From Flavobacterium davisii (GTDB taxonomy: Bacteria > Bacteroidota > Bacteroidia > Flavobacteriales > Flavobacteriaceae), in NCBI RefSeq assembly GCF_019565505.1, contig NZ_CP067378.1:3134501-3198500 (forward strand): a stretch of 64,000 nt of DNA, given 5' to 3'. Position numbers and translations under genes: made by a program. The notes beneath the pieces were generated by a model. The model saw nothing but the letters and a program-made list of their open reading frames with translations. It made no database searches and was not told the DNA's origin. Shown piece after piece: positions 20,485 through 29,520 of the stretch (position 1 is the stretch's first letter; each line of letters starts with the position of its first letter).

Positions 20485-20665
20485 CAATGGTTTTGTTTTC
20501 AAGAAATGAAAACAAATTAAAAGGGAATCCAGTGTAAATCTGGAACAGTACCCGCTGCTGTAAGTTCTAAAAAAAGATTATAACAATTAGCCACTATTTT
20601 CATTTCAAAATAAAACGGGAAGGCGTTATAATTGGAACAAGTCAGAAGACCTGCCTTTGCATTGA
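20485..20665 (+). promoter_or_regulatory. Cobalamin (adenosylcobalamin) riboswitch
   Basis: This untranslated leader shows the class hallmarks in order: AAAGGGAATCCAGTG, CAGTACCCGCTGCTGTAAG, TTAGCCACTATTTTC, ACGGGAAGGCG and the B12 box GTCAGAAGACCTGCC (20641-20655). Downstream is a GC-richer stretch (TTCGCGGCTTTCGGAG) that probably belongs to the expression platform. I see no clear U-tailed terminator before the ATG at 20785, so control may act on translation. It precedes the [2Fe-2S] protein, TonB receptor, metal transporter and ring-synthesis genes, and should lower their expression when B12 is plentiful. Confidence 0.93.
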
Positions 20666-20784
20666 TTCGCGGCTTTCGGAGTAAAGGCTAATGAGTGAAT
20701 ATAATGCTTCCTTTATTTCACACGTCCTTTTTCTATGGTCGTTTATAATCAGTTAACGGGATTATTAACGAAAAAAAAATTAAG

Positions 20785-21180
20785 ATGTCAAAGGATCTAT
20801 CAAAGATTAAAAAAATTATTTATTTATGTAATGGTACTTGTTGTACAGATAATGGAGCAGAAGAAAACATTCAAGTACTTCGAAAAACTCTGACAGAACA
20901 AGAATTAAACGATGAAGTTCATACCATTCGAACTAAATGTCAAGGTTTTTGTAAAAAAGGACCTATTGTAAATATCCAACCCGAAAATACTTGGTATAAG
21001 GAAGTAGATATTGAAACTTCAAGAGGAATAGTTACAACTCATATTCTAAAAAATACATTATTAAAAAAAGACCTATTATTTTCTTCAAATAGTATAATCG
21101 AACCTAAAAAAAGAAAAATAATTTTTTCACAAAACTATTTAATTGGTTTTGTATTTTTTCATTCTTATTCTTTTTTCTAA
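20785..21180 (+). CDS. Thioredoxin-like [2Fe-2S] ferredoxin-type protein
   Basis: First gene after the riboswitch. Two cysteine pairs, CNGTCC (residues 16-21) and CQGFCKKGP (residues 53-61), match thioredoxin-fold [2Fe-2S] ferredoxins. The core ends near residue 100. The last 30 residues (KKRKIIFSQNYLIGFVFFHSYSFF) look hydrophobic and unrelated, and they overlap the next gene. A one-base change in the A7 run near 21112 would end it at KKEK instead, so the true C-terminus is uncertain. Related proteins accompany B12 genes in Bacteroidota. A role as electron donor to a ring-synthesis or cobalt-reduction step is possible but not shown. Confidence 0.72.
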   Translation: MSKDLSKIKKIIYLCNGTCCTDNGAEENIQVLRKTLTEQELNDEVHTIRTKCQGFCKKGPIVNIQPENTWYKEVDIETSRGIVTTHILKNTLLKKDLLFSSNSIIEPKKRKIIFSQNYLIGFVFFHSYSFF

Positions 21181-23395
21181 CATAAAAGCACAAAGTACGA
21201 TTCATGGTTTTATTTTAGATGCCACAAATCAAACAAAAATTGTAGGAGCAACCATTAAAGTAAAAGAATCAGGAGAAAGTACCGTATCAGAAGAAAATGG
21301 ATCATATACATTACAATTTAGTTCAGAGGGATTAAAAACGATTATTATTACTCATATAGGATATGATTCAATTAGTTTAAAAATAAATTTTAAAAAGAAC
21401 GAACAAAAATTACTAAATGTTTCCTTATTACATAATGTAATGAATCTAGAAGAACTAGTAATTACAACAGCGTTTGCCAAAAAGCAAGAAAATAAAATAG
21501 ATCAAATTAGTTTACAATTACAACCAATAAAATCAGGACAAGATTTACTGAGAGCAGTTCCTGGATTATTTATTGCACAACATGCAGGTGGAGGAAAAGC
21601 AGAACAAATTTTTGTTAGAGGAACAGATAATGATCACGGAACAGATTTTTCTATTCAAATGGATGGAATACCAGCTAATTTGCCTTCTCATGCACATGGA
21701 CAAGGGTATGCAGATATGCACTTTATGATTCCTGAAACCATAGGAAACGTTCATTTTTTTAAAGGACCTTATGAAGCAAGTCTTGGTGATTTTTCAGTAG
21801 CAGGAGCAGCTCAATTTAATTCTAAATATCGTTTAGAAAAAAATAATATTAAACTAGAATCAGGTTTATTTAATACCCAAAGAGTTTTAGCAATGCTTCA
21901 AGTGCTAGATCAAAAACATTTAGTTTCTAAGTGGAATGATAATGCTTATTTTGCTTCAGAATACAATTATACAGATGGTTTTTTTGAAAGCAAATTAAAA
22001 TTTAAAAGATTTAATTTTTTTGGAAGATACAATGCTCAACTTACCAATAAAACAGCCCTTGTATTGTCAGGATCCTATTTTTCAAGTAGCTGGAATGCTT
22101 CTGGACAATTACCTTTAAGAGCCATAGAAAAGGGGACTTTATCTAGATATGGTTCTATAGATGATTCTGAAGGAGGAATAGCTTCAAGACTTAATACAAA
22201 TCTAATATTAGATACAAAGTTAAATGAAACTCAATCTTGGAAAAATCAATTCTATTATTCCAAAAACATATTCGACTTGTTTTCAAATTTCACTTTTTTT
22301 ATGAACGATCCTATTAACGGAGATGAAATATTACAGTGGGAAAAAAGAGATTTGTTTGGATTAAAAAGTGTTTATAATAGATTAGATAATGTAGGAACAA
22401 CAAAATTATATTCAGAAGTCGGGTTTGTTACTCGAACCGATATATTAGGATTAGGGAGAGATTATGTCTTAAAAAGAGCGTTTTTGAGCAAAGCAGCAAA
22501 TGATCATGTAGCAATTACTAATTATAGTTTATATGTAGACGAAGATTGGCAGTTTGCTCCTAAATGGTCACTCAAATTAGGCTTTAGAAATGAGCTTTTC
22601 GATTTTTATTTAAAAGACAAAATAAATGATAATAATTCAGGCAAAAAAGCGGTCTACCGTTTTAACCCAAAGGCACAATTATATTTTAATCCTACCTCTA
22701 ATTTGACAATATTTACAAAATGGGGTATAGGTTTTCATTCCAATTATGCACATACAGCAGTCAGTAAAGATCCCACTGCCAGTAATCCTGTTCCGCAGTC
22801 TCAAAGTCTTGATTTAGGCCTTATAATGAAGCTATACAAAAAATCTATTTTCAATTTTACAGCTTGGTGGACTGATAGTGGTTCCGAATTTAAATTTATT
22901 TCAGATGATGGAAGCTTTGAAAACTTAGGTTCCAGTAGAAAATACGGGATAGATGCCTCTTTAAAAATCCAATTCACAGATTTTTTATGGGCAGATACGA
23001 ACTTAAATTACGCATATAGTTTTTTAAAAGAAGCTCCCAAAGAAGAAAATCTGATTCCTTTATATACTAGATGGAACTCAACAGGAGGCTTAACTTTAAA
23101 GTTAGAGAATGGTATTAACGCCAGTTTACGCTATCGTTTTATGGGAGAACGTCCTGCTGTTGAAGACGGATCTATATTTTCTAAGCCTTATACCATAACA
23201 GATTTAGTTATTAGATATACTAGACCACGATATGAAATGAGCCTTTCTACTGAAAATATATTTAATGTAAAATGGGATGAAGCACAATTTTATGATAAAT
23301 CACGATTGAAAAATGAAACAGAAGCAGTGACAGATTTTCATAATACACCCGGAACCCCCTTTTTTATAAAAGGAAGCATTTCCTATTTCTTCTAA
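21143..23395 (+). CDS. TonB-dependent receptor under cobalamin riboswitch control (B12 or cobalt/nickel uptake)
   Basis: A 750-residue outer-membrane receptor. Signal peptide ending SNIKAQ, then a carboxypeptidase-like beta-sandwich (STIHGFILDATNQTKIVGATI), then the plug (DLLRAVPGLFIAQHAGGG, IFVRGTDNDHG), then a beta-barrel ending in GSISYFF. The plug carries an unusual HAHGQGYADMHF segment that could bind metal. Its position after the riboswitch and 18 bases before a NiCoT transporter points to B12 or free cobalt. The start is unclear. A TTG at 21143 gives a usable signal peptide; a longer start would need one more base in the T6 run at about 21173-21178. I withhold btuB because the plug is unlike classic BtuB. 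Confidence 0.82.
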   Translation: MVLYFFILILFSNIKAQSTIHGFILDATNQTKIVGATIKVKESGESTVSEENGSYTLQFSSEGLKTIIITHIGYDSISLKINFKKNEQKLLNVSLLHNVMNLEELVITTAFAKKQENKIDQISLQLQPIKSGQDLLRAVPGLFIAQHAGGGKAEQIFVRGTDNDHGTDFSIQMDGIPANLPSHAHGQGYADMHFMIPETIGNVHFFKGPYEASLGDFSVAGAAQFNSKYRLEKNNIKLESGLFNTQRVLAMLQVLDQKHLVSKWNDNAYFASEYNYTDGFFESKLKFKRFNFFGRYNAQLTNKTALVLSGSYFSSSWNASGQLPLRAIEKGTLSRYGSIDDSEGGIASRLNTNLILDTKLNETQSWKNQFYYSKNIFDLFSNFTFFMNDPINGDEILQWEKRDLFGLKSVYNRLDNVGTTKLYSEVGFVTRTDILGLGRDYVLKRAFLSKAANDHVAITNYSLYVDEDWQFAPKWSLKLGFRNELFDFYLKDKINDNNSGKKAVYRFNPKAQLYFNPTSNLTIFTKWGIGFHSNYAHTAVSKDPTASNPVPQSQSLDLGLIMKLYKKSIFNFTAWWTDSGSEFKFISDDGSFENLGSSRKYGIDASLKIQFTDFLWADTNLNYAYSFLKEAPKEENLIPLYTRWNSTGGLTLKLENGINASLRYRFMGERPAVEDGSIFSKPYTITDLVIRYTRPRYEMSLSTENIFNVKWDEAQFYDKSRLKNETEAVTDFHNTPGTPFFIKGSISYFF

Positions 23396-23413
23396 AAATT
23401 AAGTTATCAACTC

Positions 23414-24220
23414 ATGGAACTATTAAGCAACAACTTATCAGCCTTACTTATTTTATTTATTTTAGGTTTACGACATGGTCTAGATCCAGACCATATTACC
23501 GTAATAGATAATTATACGTATCGACTACATGAAAAAAATGATACTTGGTCTAAATGGGTTGGAACCCTATTTACTTTAGGACATGGTGTAATGGTTACAC
23601 TAATAGCATTGGTATTGAGTTATCTGAAAAATAATTTTGAAGTCCCTATTTGGGTTGATTCCTTACTTAATTGGTTGCCTATGTTTTTACTATTTACTAT
23701 GGGAATTAGGAATATAATAACATTATTACAGTCAGAAACAACCTATTCTTTGAATATAAAAAAATACTTAATACCTAAATTCTTAGATAAAAGTATCCAT
23801 CCCATTACAGTATTTATAACAGGAGTTATCTTTGGTTTTATATTTGACACATCATCACAAATTGCTGCCTTTGGATTAGCCGTTTCAGGAACTCATCATT
23901 GGTTATTTTCAGTAGTAGGAGGCGTTGTCTTTTCCATAGGATTAATGTTTACAGGAACAATAGATTCCTACTTATTAAGTAAATTATTAAAAACATTTGA
24001 CCGGACTAAGATTCAAAAACATCGTTTTAAATTAAACATATTAATAACCATAATGTGTTTTATTATTCCCATTTATAAAATAATAACTCTTTTTAATTCT
24101 AATTTAGAATTAAACGATTTACAAAATAATTTAATAGGTATAGGATTCCTAGGAATTATCCTTTTCCTTTATTTTGATTTGTATCTTCGTTCAAGAATAA
24201 GAATAACAGAAAGCGAATGA
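23414..24220 (+). CDS. NiCoT-family nickel/cobalt transporter
   Basis: A 268-residue membrane protein with about seven helices. GLRHGLDPDHITVIDN in helix 2 matches the NiCoT signature R-H-x-D-x-D-H-I that selects Ni2+ or Co2+, and TLGHGVMV in the next helix carries another conserved His. Between the outer-membrane receptor and corrin synthesis genes, cobalt is the likely cargo. Its TGA overlaps the next ATG (ATGA). The gene is intact. Confidence 0.85.
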   Translation: MELLSNNLSALLILFILGLRHGLDPDHITVIDNYTYRLHEKNDTWSKWVGTLFTLGHGVMVTLIALVLSYLKNNFEVPIWVDSLLNWLPMFLLFTMGIRNIITLLQSETTYSLNIKKYLIPKFLDKSIHPITVFITGVIFGFIFDTSSQIAAFGLAVSGTHHWLFSVVGGVVFSIGLMFTGTIDSYLLSKLLKTFDRTKIQKHRFKLNILITIMCFIIPIYKIITLFNSNLELNDLQNNLIGIGFLGIILFLYFDLYLRSRIRITESE

Positions 24221-25045
24221 AAAGACAAAAAATAAGTCTATTAGGTTGCGGTTGGTTAGGATTACCTCTAGCAGAAAGTCTAATAAAAAAAGGCTATGAA
24301 ATAAAAGGCTCTACTACAAATCTTGATAAAATTCCTTTATTAAAACAAAAGGAATTTTACCTTACTTCATTTCAGTAACAGATACCGATATTGAAGGACA
24401 AGAAATAACAGAATTTTTAGATTCGGATATTCTGATAATTAATTTTCCACCTAAGAGAAGAGCTGATATTATTCTATTTCATACCAAACAATTTGAACAA
24501 TTAATACCAGAAATACTAAAAAGTAAAATACAAAAAATACTTTTTATAAGTTCTACATCTGTTTATCCTGATACAAATGAAATCGTAACAGAAGAAGAAA
24601 TACGAATGCCTCAAAAAGATAGTGGAAAAGCTTTATTAATAGTAGAAAAAATGCTTTTAAATCAAATCCAGTTTAAAACCACCATAATTCGTTTTTCTGG
24701 ATTAATCGGTTATGATCGAATGCCGTGGCGTTTTTTAGCAGGCAAAAAGGAGTGGAAAATGGAGAGGCGCCTATAAACGTAATTCATCAAGATGATTGTA
24801 TTAATATTATCCAAACCATTATAGCTAAAGAAATTTGGGGTGAAATATTTAATGCTAGTACCGACATCCATCCTAAGCGGAAAGAATATTATGAACTTGC
24901 AGCTGAAAAAATAGGTTTAGAAAAACCTACATTTGTTATTAGTCCGAATGAATCCTATAAAATTATAAATTCAGATAAACTCAAAACAAAATTAAACTAT
25001 TCATTTAAGTATCCCAATCCGTTAGACTTATTAAATGAACAATAA
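24217..25045 (+). CDS. NAD(P)-binding SDR/epimerase-like protein inside the cob operon (frame broken twice)
   Basis: A Rossmann-fold protein starting MKRQKISLLGCGWLGLPLAE (dinucleotide loop GCGWLG), with LFISSTSVYPDTN resembling the YeeZ/NAD-dependent epimerase group, and VIHQDDCINIIQTII, also typical of that group. Breaks at an A4 run (about 24348-24351) and an A5 run (about 24745-24750) each lack one base; repaired, the protein is 276 residues. It overlaps the NiCoT gene by 4 bases and cobA by 11. No B12 step needs an SDR of this kind other than precorrin-6A reductase, which is encoded separately, so its job is unknown. Confidence 0.72.
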
Positions 25046-25838
25046 AAATATGGATTTAGAATATCAAATACCAATTACTATAAGTATTGTAGGCGCTGGT
25101 CCGAGAGATCCTGAGTTACTTACAGTAAAAGCCGTTAAAAGAATTCAAAAGGCAGATATTATTTTATATGATAATTTAATATCATCAGAAATTCTAGATC
25201 TAACATCCTCTAATGCCAAAAAAATATATGTAGGTCGAAAATACGGAGATGTAGAAGATGCCATGAAACGTCAAGATACGATTCATGAGCTATTTTTTAA
25301 ATATGCTCAAGAAGGAAAAAAAATTGTCCGTTTAAAGTCCGGTGATTCCTTTATTTATGGAAGAGTAGCAGAAGAAATTCGATTTCTAACCCAAAAAAAT
25401 ATTCCCTTTGAAGTTATTCCCGGAATCACAGCAGGAATTGCCGCTGCTAACTCACAACATATTCCACTTACAGAACGAAACAAAACGAATTCAGTTCTGT
25501 TTTGTACAGGCCATACCGCTACATACGATTTAGAACAGTTAGAGGCATTAGCTAATATGCTAAAAACAGGAACTACACTTATCATGTATATGGGGTATAA
25601 AAATTTGAAAGAAGTAATTACCACTTTTAAAAAAATTACACCTGATGAAACCTTATATATATCCGCAATTTCGAAAGTATCTCAAGAAGACGAAACCATT
25701 TTTAGTGGAACTTTAGATGAAATGGAGGAAAAATTAGAAATCAAAACAGTGCCAATGCCTGTCGTTTTTATACTAGGAAAATATGCTTTTCCTATAGATC
25801 ATAATCCAATTAAAATAGTACAAGAAAATGAATACTAA
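25035..25838 (+). CDS. cobA: Uroporphyrinogen-III C-methyltransferase (SUMT)
   Basis: Transfers two methyl groups from SAM to C2 and C7 of uroporphyrinogen III, making precorrin-2. It has 267 residues. The SAM-binding start SIVGAGPRDPELLTVKAVK, DNLISSEIL, the loop RLKSGDSFIYGR and VIPGITAGIAAA are classic SUMT motifs. Only the methyltransferase domain is present, with no siroheme synthase or HemD fusion. It overlaps the SDR gene before it and cbiX after it by 11 bases each, so translation is coupled. Intact. Confidence 0.93.
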   Translation: MNNKNMDLEYQIPITISIVGAGPRDPELLTVKAVKRIQKADIILYDNLISSEILDLTSSNAKKIYVGRKYGDVEDAMKRQDTIHELFFKYAQEGKKIVRLKSGDSFIYGRVAEEIRFLTQKNIPFEVIPGITAGIAAANSQHIPLTERNKTNSVLFCTGHTATYDLEQLEALANMLKTGTTLIMYMGYKNLKEVITTFKKITPDETLYISAISKVSQEDETIFSGTLDEMEEKLEIKTVPMPVVFILGKYAFPIDHNPIKIVQENEY

Positions 25839-26764
25839 AAAGGAATTTTAATTTGTGGACATGGAAGCAGAGATCCAGAAGGCGTTACTGGATTTAAAGA
25901 GCTAGTACGTCTTTTAAAGCTGCGTTATCCTAATTATGAGGTAGATTATGGTTTTTTAGAATTTTCACATCCCATTTATGCAGCAGCAGTAGAACGTCTT
26001 TATACTAAAGGAGTTAGAAAAATAATTGCCATTCCTGCTATTCTTTTTGCTGGAAGTCATGCTAAAAATGACATTCCTTACGAAATGAATACCATACAAA
26101 GTCAATATCCTGATTTGAAAATTATATTAGGAAAACATTTTGGAATAACCCCCTCAATACTACAACTCTCCAAAAAATTAATAGAAAAAGTTGAAACCAA
26201 ATTAACAACTATAGATCGAAAAGATACCTGTTTATTAGTCGTAGGACGCGGAACCGCTGATCCTGATGCTAATTCAGATATAGCAAAAATGACTCGAATG
26301 CTATGGGAAGGCATGGGGTTTGGTTTTGCAACTACTACTTATATAGGAGTAACTCAACCATTATTAAAAGAAAGTTTAACTTTAGTAGATACACTTCCTT
26401 TTAAACGAGTTATCGTATTACCAGTATTCCTGTTCACAGGAGTATTGCTAAAAAAATATATACCCAAGTTGAAGAATTTGCTAAAGACTCAAAAACAGAA
26501 TATTTTTATACCGCTTCCTTTGAATGCGATGAATTATTATTGCAAACAATTGATGAACGTATAAAAGAAGCCGAAGAAGGAAATCCTAATATGAACTGTC
26601 AATTATGCAAATATCGAACGCAAATTATAGGTTTTGAAACCGAAGTAGGTAAGGAGCAAATAGGCCATCATTTGGCCGTAAAAGGAATCCTATTTGAAGA
26701 AGAAGATAAAATCGTCACTAAAAAATCCCGTTTGACAACCTTAAAAAAAATATTAGGAATTTAA
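25828..26764 (+). CDS. cbiX: Sirohydrochlorin cobaltochelatase, long CbiX type (frame broken twice)
   Basis: Inserts Co2+ into sirohydrochlorin, the early-insertion route. Repaired, it is 312 residues with two chelatase-like halves: LICGHGSRDPEGVTGF with the metal-binding His at the start, FSHPIYAAAVERL, then LLVVGRGTADPDANSD in the second half. The tail MNCQLCKYR ... HHLAV matches the C-terminal extension of the long CbiX form. One A is missing right after the start (about 25835-25841) and another near 26450-26456. The ATG at 25828 overlaps cobA. Presence of this chelatase together with cobN in one island is notable. Confidence 0.9.
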
Positions 26765-26805
26765 ATAAAACAAATAACGACAGAAAGTTGGTAAAGAAAT
26801 AATCA

Positions 26806-27513
26806 ATGAAGAAAGGAAAAATATATGCCGTTTCATTAGGACCGGGAGATCCCGAATTAATAACCCTAAAAGGGTTAAAAGTACTTCAAAATGCAGATAA
26901 AATTTATTATCCGTGCTCTTTATTGGCTAATGGAAAAACAACAAGCTTTTCTTTACCTATTCTGCAATACCATCAGTTAGATGAAAAAAAGTTAGTAGGA
27001 ATGTTTCTTCAAATGTCAGATGATAGAAGTCAAGCAGAAGCAACTTATTTAGCCACTTTTCAATCTATACTAAAAGATTATAATGAAGGATTAACTATTG
27101 CTTTTGTAAGCGAAGGAGATAGTTTATTTTATAGCACATTTGCCTATCTACTAGAACACATTCAAAAAAAAGAACTAAATGTTGAAATTATAGCAGGACT
27201 ACCTTCATTTATATTAGGAGCAGCAGAACATAAAGTTCCTTTAGCTATATTAAACGAAAAAATAGCCATTATCCCCCGAATTAAAAACGATAATGAGCTA
27301 GAAAAGATACTAAAAGATTATGAAACAGTAGTACTTATTAAAGTACGGAGTATAATTCATAATTTAATGAATATTCTAGAATCCAATAATTTAACAGTTT
27401 TGTATGGTGAACGATTAGGTACTACCAAACAATACATTACAACCGATATAGAAGATATTAAAAACAGAGAAATACCTTATTTCTCATTGTTAATTATAAA
27501 AAAAAGAAAATGA
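26806..27513 (+). CDS. cobI: Precorrin-2 / cobalt-precorrin-2 C20-methyltransferase
   Basis: A 235-residue SAM-dependent methyltransferase of the precorrin family. AVSLGPGDPELITLKGLKVL binds SAM, FVSEGDSLFYSTFAYLLE carries the GDxxFYS loop specific to CobI/CbiL, and IAGLPSFILGAAE follows. It methylates C20 of the (cobalt-)precorrin-2 made by CobA and CbiX. It starts 41 bases after cbiX and its TGA overlaps the ATG of the next gene. Intact. Whether it prefers metal-free or cobalt-containing substrate cannot be read from the sequence; the upstream CbiX suggests the cobalt form. Confidence 0.92.
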   Translation: MKKGKIYAVSLGPGDPELITLKGLKVLQNADKIYYPCSLLANGKTTSFSLPILQYHQLDEKKLVGMFLQMSDDRSQAEATYLATFQSILKDYNEGLTIAFVSEGDSLFYSTFAYLLEHIQKKELNVEIIAGLPSFILGAAEHKVPLAILNEKIAIIPRIKNDNELEKILKDYETVVLIKVRSIIHNLMNILESNNLTVLYGERLGTTKQYITTDIEDIKNREIPYFSLLIIKKRK

Positions 27514-28874
27514 AATTAAGCGTAGTAGGTATTGGACCCGGAAGCCAAGAATATATTTTGCCTTTAGCACAAAGTGTTTTGGCTAATGCTGATGTGGTGA
27601 TAGGCTATCATTATTACTTTCAATTTATAGAACATTTACTAAAAGAAAATTGTGAATGTATAGGAAAAGAACTAACAGAAGAAGAAGCTCGAGCAGAATT
27701 AGCGGTTAATATTTGTGAAAAAGGGAAACAGGTGGTAGTAATCAGTTCAGGAGATGCAGGTATTTATGCCATGGCATCTTTAGTTTACCAATACGCCAGT
27801 ACACAAACAGATAAAGAAATAGACCTACAAACTATTCCGAGGAATCAGCGCATTTATAGCCTCGGCTGGAAAATTAGGAGCTCCTCTGGGACATGATTTT
27901 TGTTGTATTTCATTATCTGACTTAATGACTCCTTGGACTACAATAGAAAATAGAATTCAAGCAGCTGCCAAAGGTGATTTTGTGACATCATTATATAATC
28001 CAAGAAGCAAAAAACGTTTTTGGCAGCTTAATCGTTTTAAAGAAATTTTTTTAGAGCATCGTAGTCCTTCAACTCCAGTTGCTGTAATTCGTCAAGTTAC
28101 ACGTCCTGATGAACATATTATCCTAACTACTTTAGGGGAATTTGATACTCAAATAGTAGATATGTTTTCACTTGTAATGATAGGTAATTCACAAACCTAT
28201 CAATTCCAAAATTTCTTAGTAACACCAAGAGGATATTTAGCTCGAAAACCCCATACAGGTCAAGAAATACAAGATGAAAGTTTTCGACAAATTGAACAAA
28301 ATTTGAAAAGAACCGATCTTTCTAAAGAAGACAGATGGGCTGTCATGCGTTGTATACATACTACAGCCGATTTTGAATATGAAAATTTATATTTATCTAA
28401 TAATGATTCTATCAAAAATGGAATGATTATCTCCAAAACGGAGGAACCATTATTACCGATGTAACGATGGTACAATCAGGTATAACAAAAGAATTTTCAA
28501 ATAAATACAAAAACCAAGTGCTCTGCTATCTTAATGATCCAGAAGCAACAATAGTAGCCGAACAAGAAAATATAACCCGTAGTCAAGCAGGAATCCGATT
28601 AGCACTAAAAAAACACCCCAATGCTTTATATGTAATAGGAAATGCACCTACAGCACTATTTGAATTATGCGAACAGATATTAGAAGGAAAAGGAAACCCT
28701 GTGGGCGTAATTGGTGTTCCAGTAGGATTTGTTAACGTAATAGAATCAAAACTAAAATTACAAGCTTTAACAACTATTCCTTATGTGATTATTAGAGAAC
28801 GTAAAGGAGGTAGTAATGTAGCAGCAAGTATCGTAAATGCTGCCTTTACAGTTCATACAATAAATAGTAAATAA
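27510..28874 (+). CDS. cobJ: Fused (cobalt-)precorrin-3 C17-methyltransferase and precorrin-8X methylmutase (frame broken twice)
   Basis: The first ~245 residues are CobJ/CbiH: KLSVVGIGPGSQEYILPLA, ISSGDAGIYAMASLVY, IPGISAFIASAGK and GDFVTSLYNPRSKKR. They methylate C17 with ring contraction. The rest is CobH/CbiC: EDRWAVMRCIHTTADFEYE, DVTMVQSGI, the catalytic-His region and KGGSNVAASIVNAAF; it moves the C11 methyl group to C12. The frame is lost at CCGAGG (27837-27842), where CCAGG would restore IPGISAF, and near 28425, where one base restores NGxDYLQNGG. Repaired, it is 454 residues. The CobJ-CobH fusion occurs in other Bacteroidota. Confidence 0.9.
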
Positions 28875-28875
28875 A

Positions 28876-29520
28876 ATGAAAAAAGGAAAACTCTTCAGTA
28901 AAGAAGAAGCCAACTTATTGGAAGAAATTATTCTAAATAGGAGAGATGTAAGAGGCAATAGATTTTTAGATAAGACCATTGATAATGATTTACTAGATAA
29001 ATTATTGTTTTCTGCCTTACATGCTCCATCTGTCGGTTTTTCGCAACCATGGGAGTTTTTAATTATAAAAAATAAGACCGTTAAAGAACAGATAAAACAA
29101 AGTTTTGACGAAGAAAATCATAAAGCCATTGCTTGTTTTCAAGATGAGAAACAAAAAGAATATATAAAACTAAAATTAGAAGGAATTATAGAATCTCCTG
29201 TAAACATAGCGGTATTTTATAAACCCTCTAATAACCCTGTATTAGGTCAAACGAGTATGCCTGAAATGGGATTATATAGTGTCGTATGTGCGGTTCAAAA
29301 TATGTGGCTAACAGCACGCTCTTTAAATATAGGAATAGGTTGGGTAAGTATTTTAAATGAAGAAAAAGTTAAAAATATTTTAAATGCTCCAAAAGAAAAC
29401 AAGTTAATTGCTTATTTATGTGTGGGATATGTTGATACGTTTTATACACAACCTGAATTAGAACTACTTCGTTGGGAAAAAAGAAAAGAAAAAGATACTG
29501 TTGTTAGAATAATTGATTAA
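28876..29520 (+). CDS. bluB: 5,6-dimethylbenzimidazole synthase
   Basis: BluB breaks down FMNH2 with O2 to form DMB, the lower ligand of cobalamin. It has 214 residues of the nitroreductase-like fold. NRRDVRGNRFL at the N-terminus, LFSALHAPSVGFSQPWEF, a lid region (YKPSNNPVLGQTSMPEMGLYSVV) and LNIGIGWVSIL are characteristic of BluB and not of ordinary nitroreductases. It begins one base after cobJ-cobH and overlaps cobL by one base. It shows that the cell makes true cobalamin and does so with oxygen present. Intact. Confidence 0.92.
   Translation: MKKGKLFSKEEANLLEEIILNRRDVRGNRFLDKTIDNDLLDKLLFSALHAPSVGFSQPWEFLIIKNKTVKEQIKQSFDEENHKAIACFQDEKQKEYIKLKLEGIIESPVNIAVFYKPSNNPVLGQTSMPEMGLYSVVCAVQNMWLTARSLNIGIGWVSILNEEKVKNILNAPKENKLIAYLCVGYVDTFYTQPELELLRWEKRKEKDTVVRIID

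Noticed and set aside
25828..25838. cbiX starting much later, at the first long open stretch (26085)
   Set aside because: The upstream sequence in the other frame encodes the conserved HGSRDPEG motif and begins with an ATG overlapping cobA.
27866..27871. CCTCGG in cobJ as a further CCWGG error
   Set aside because: The bases are in frame and encode the expected Ala-Ser-Ala; changing them would break the gene. The same holds for CCTCGG near 12257.
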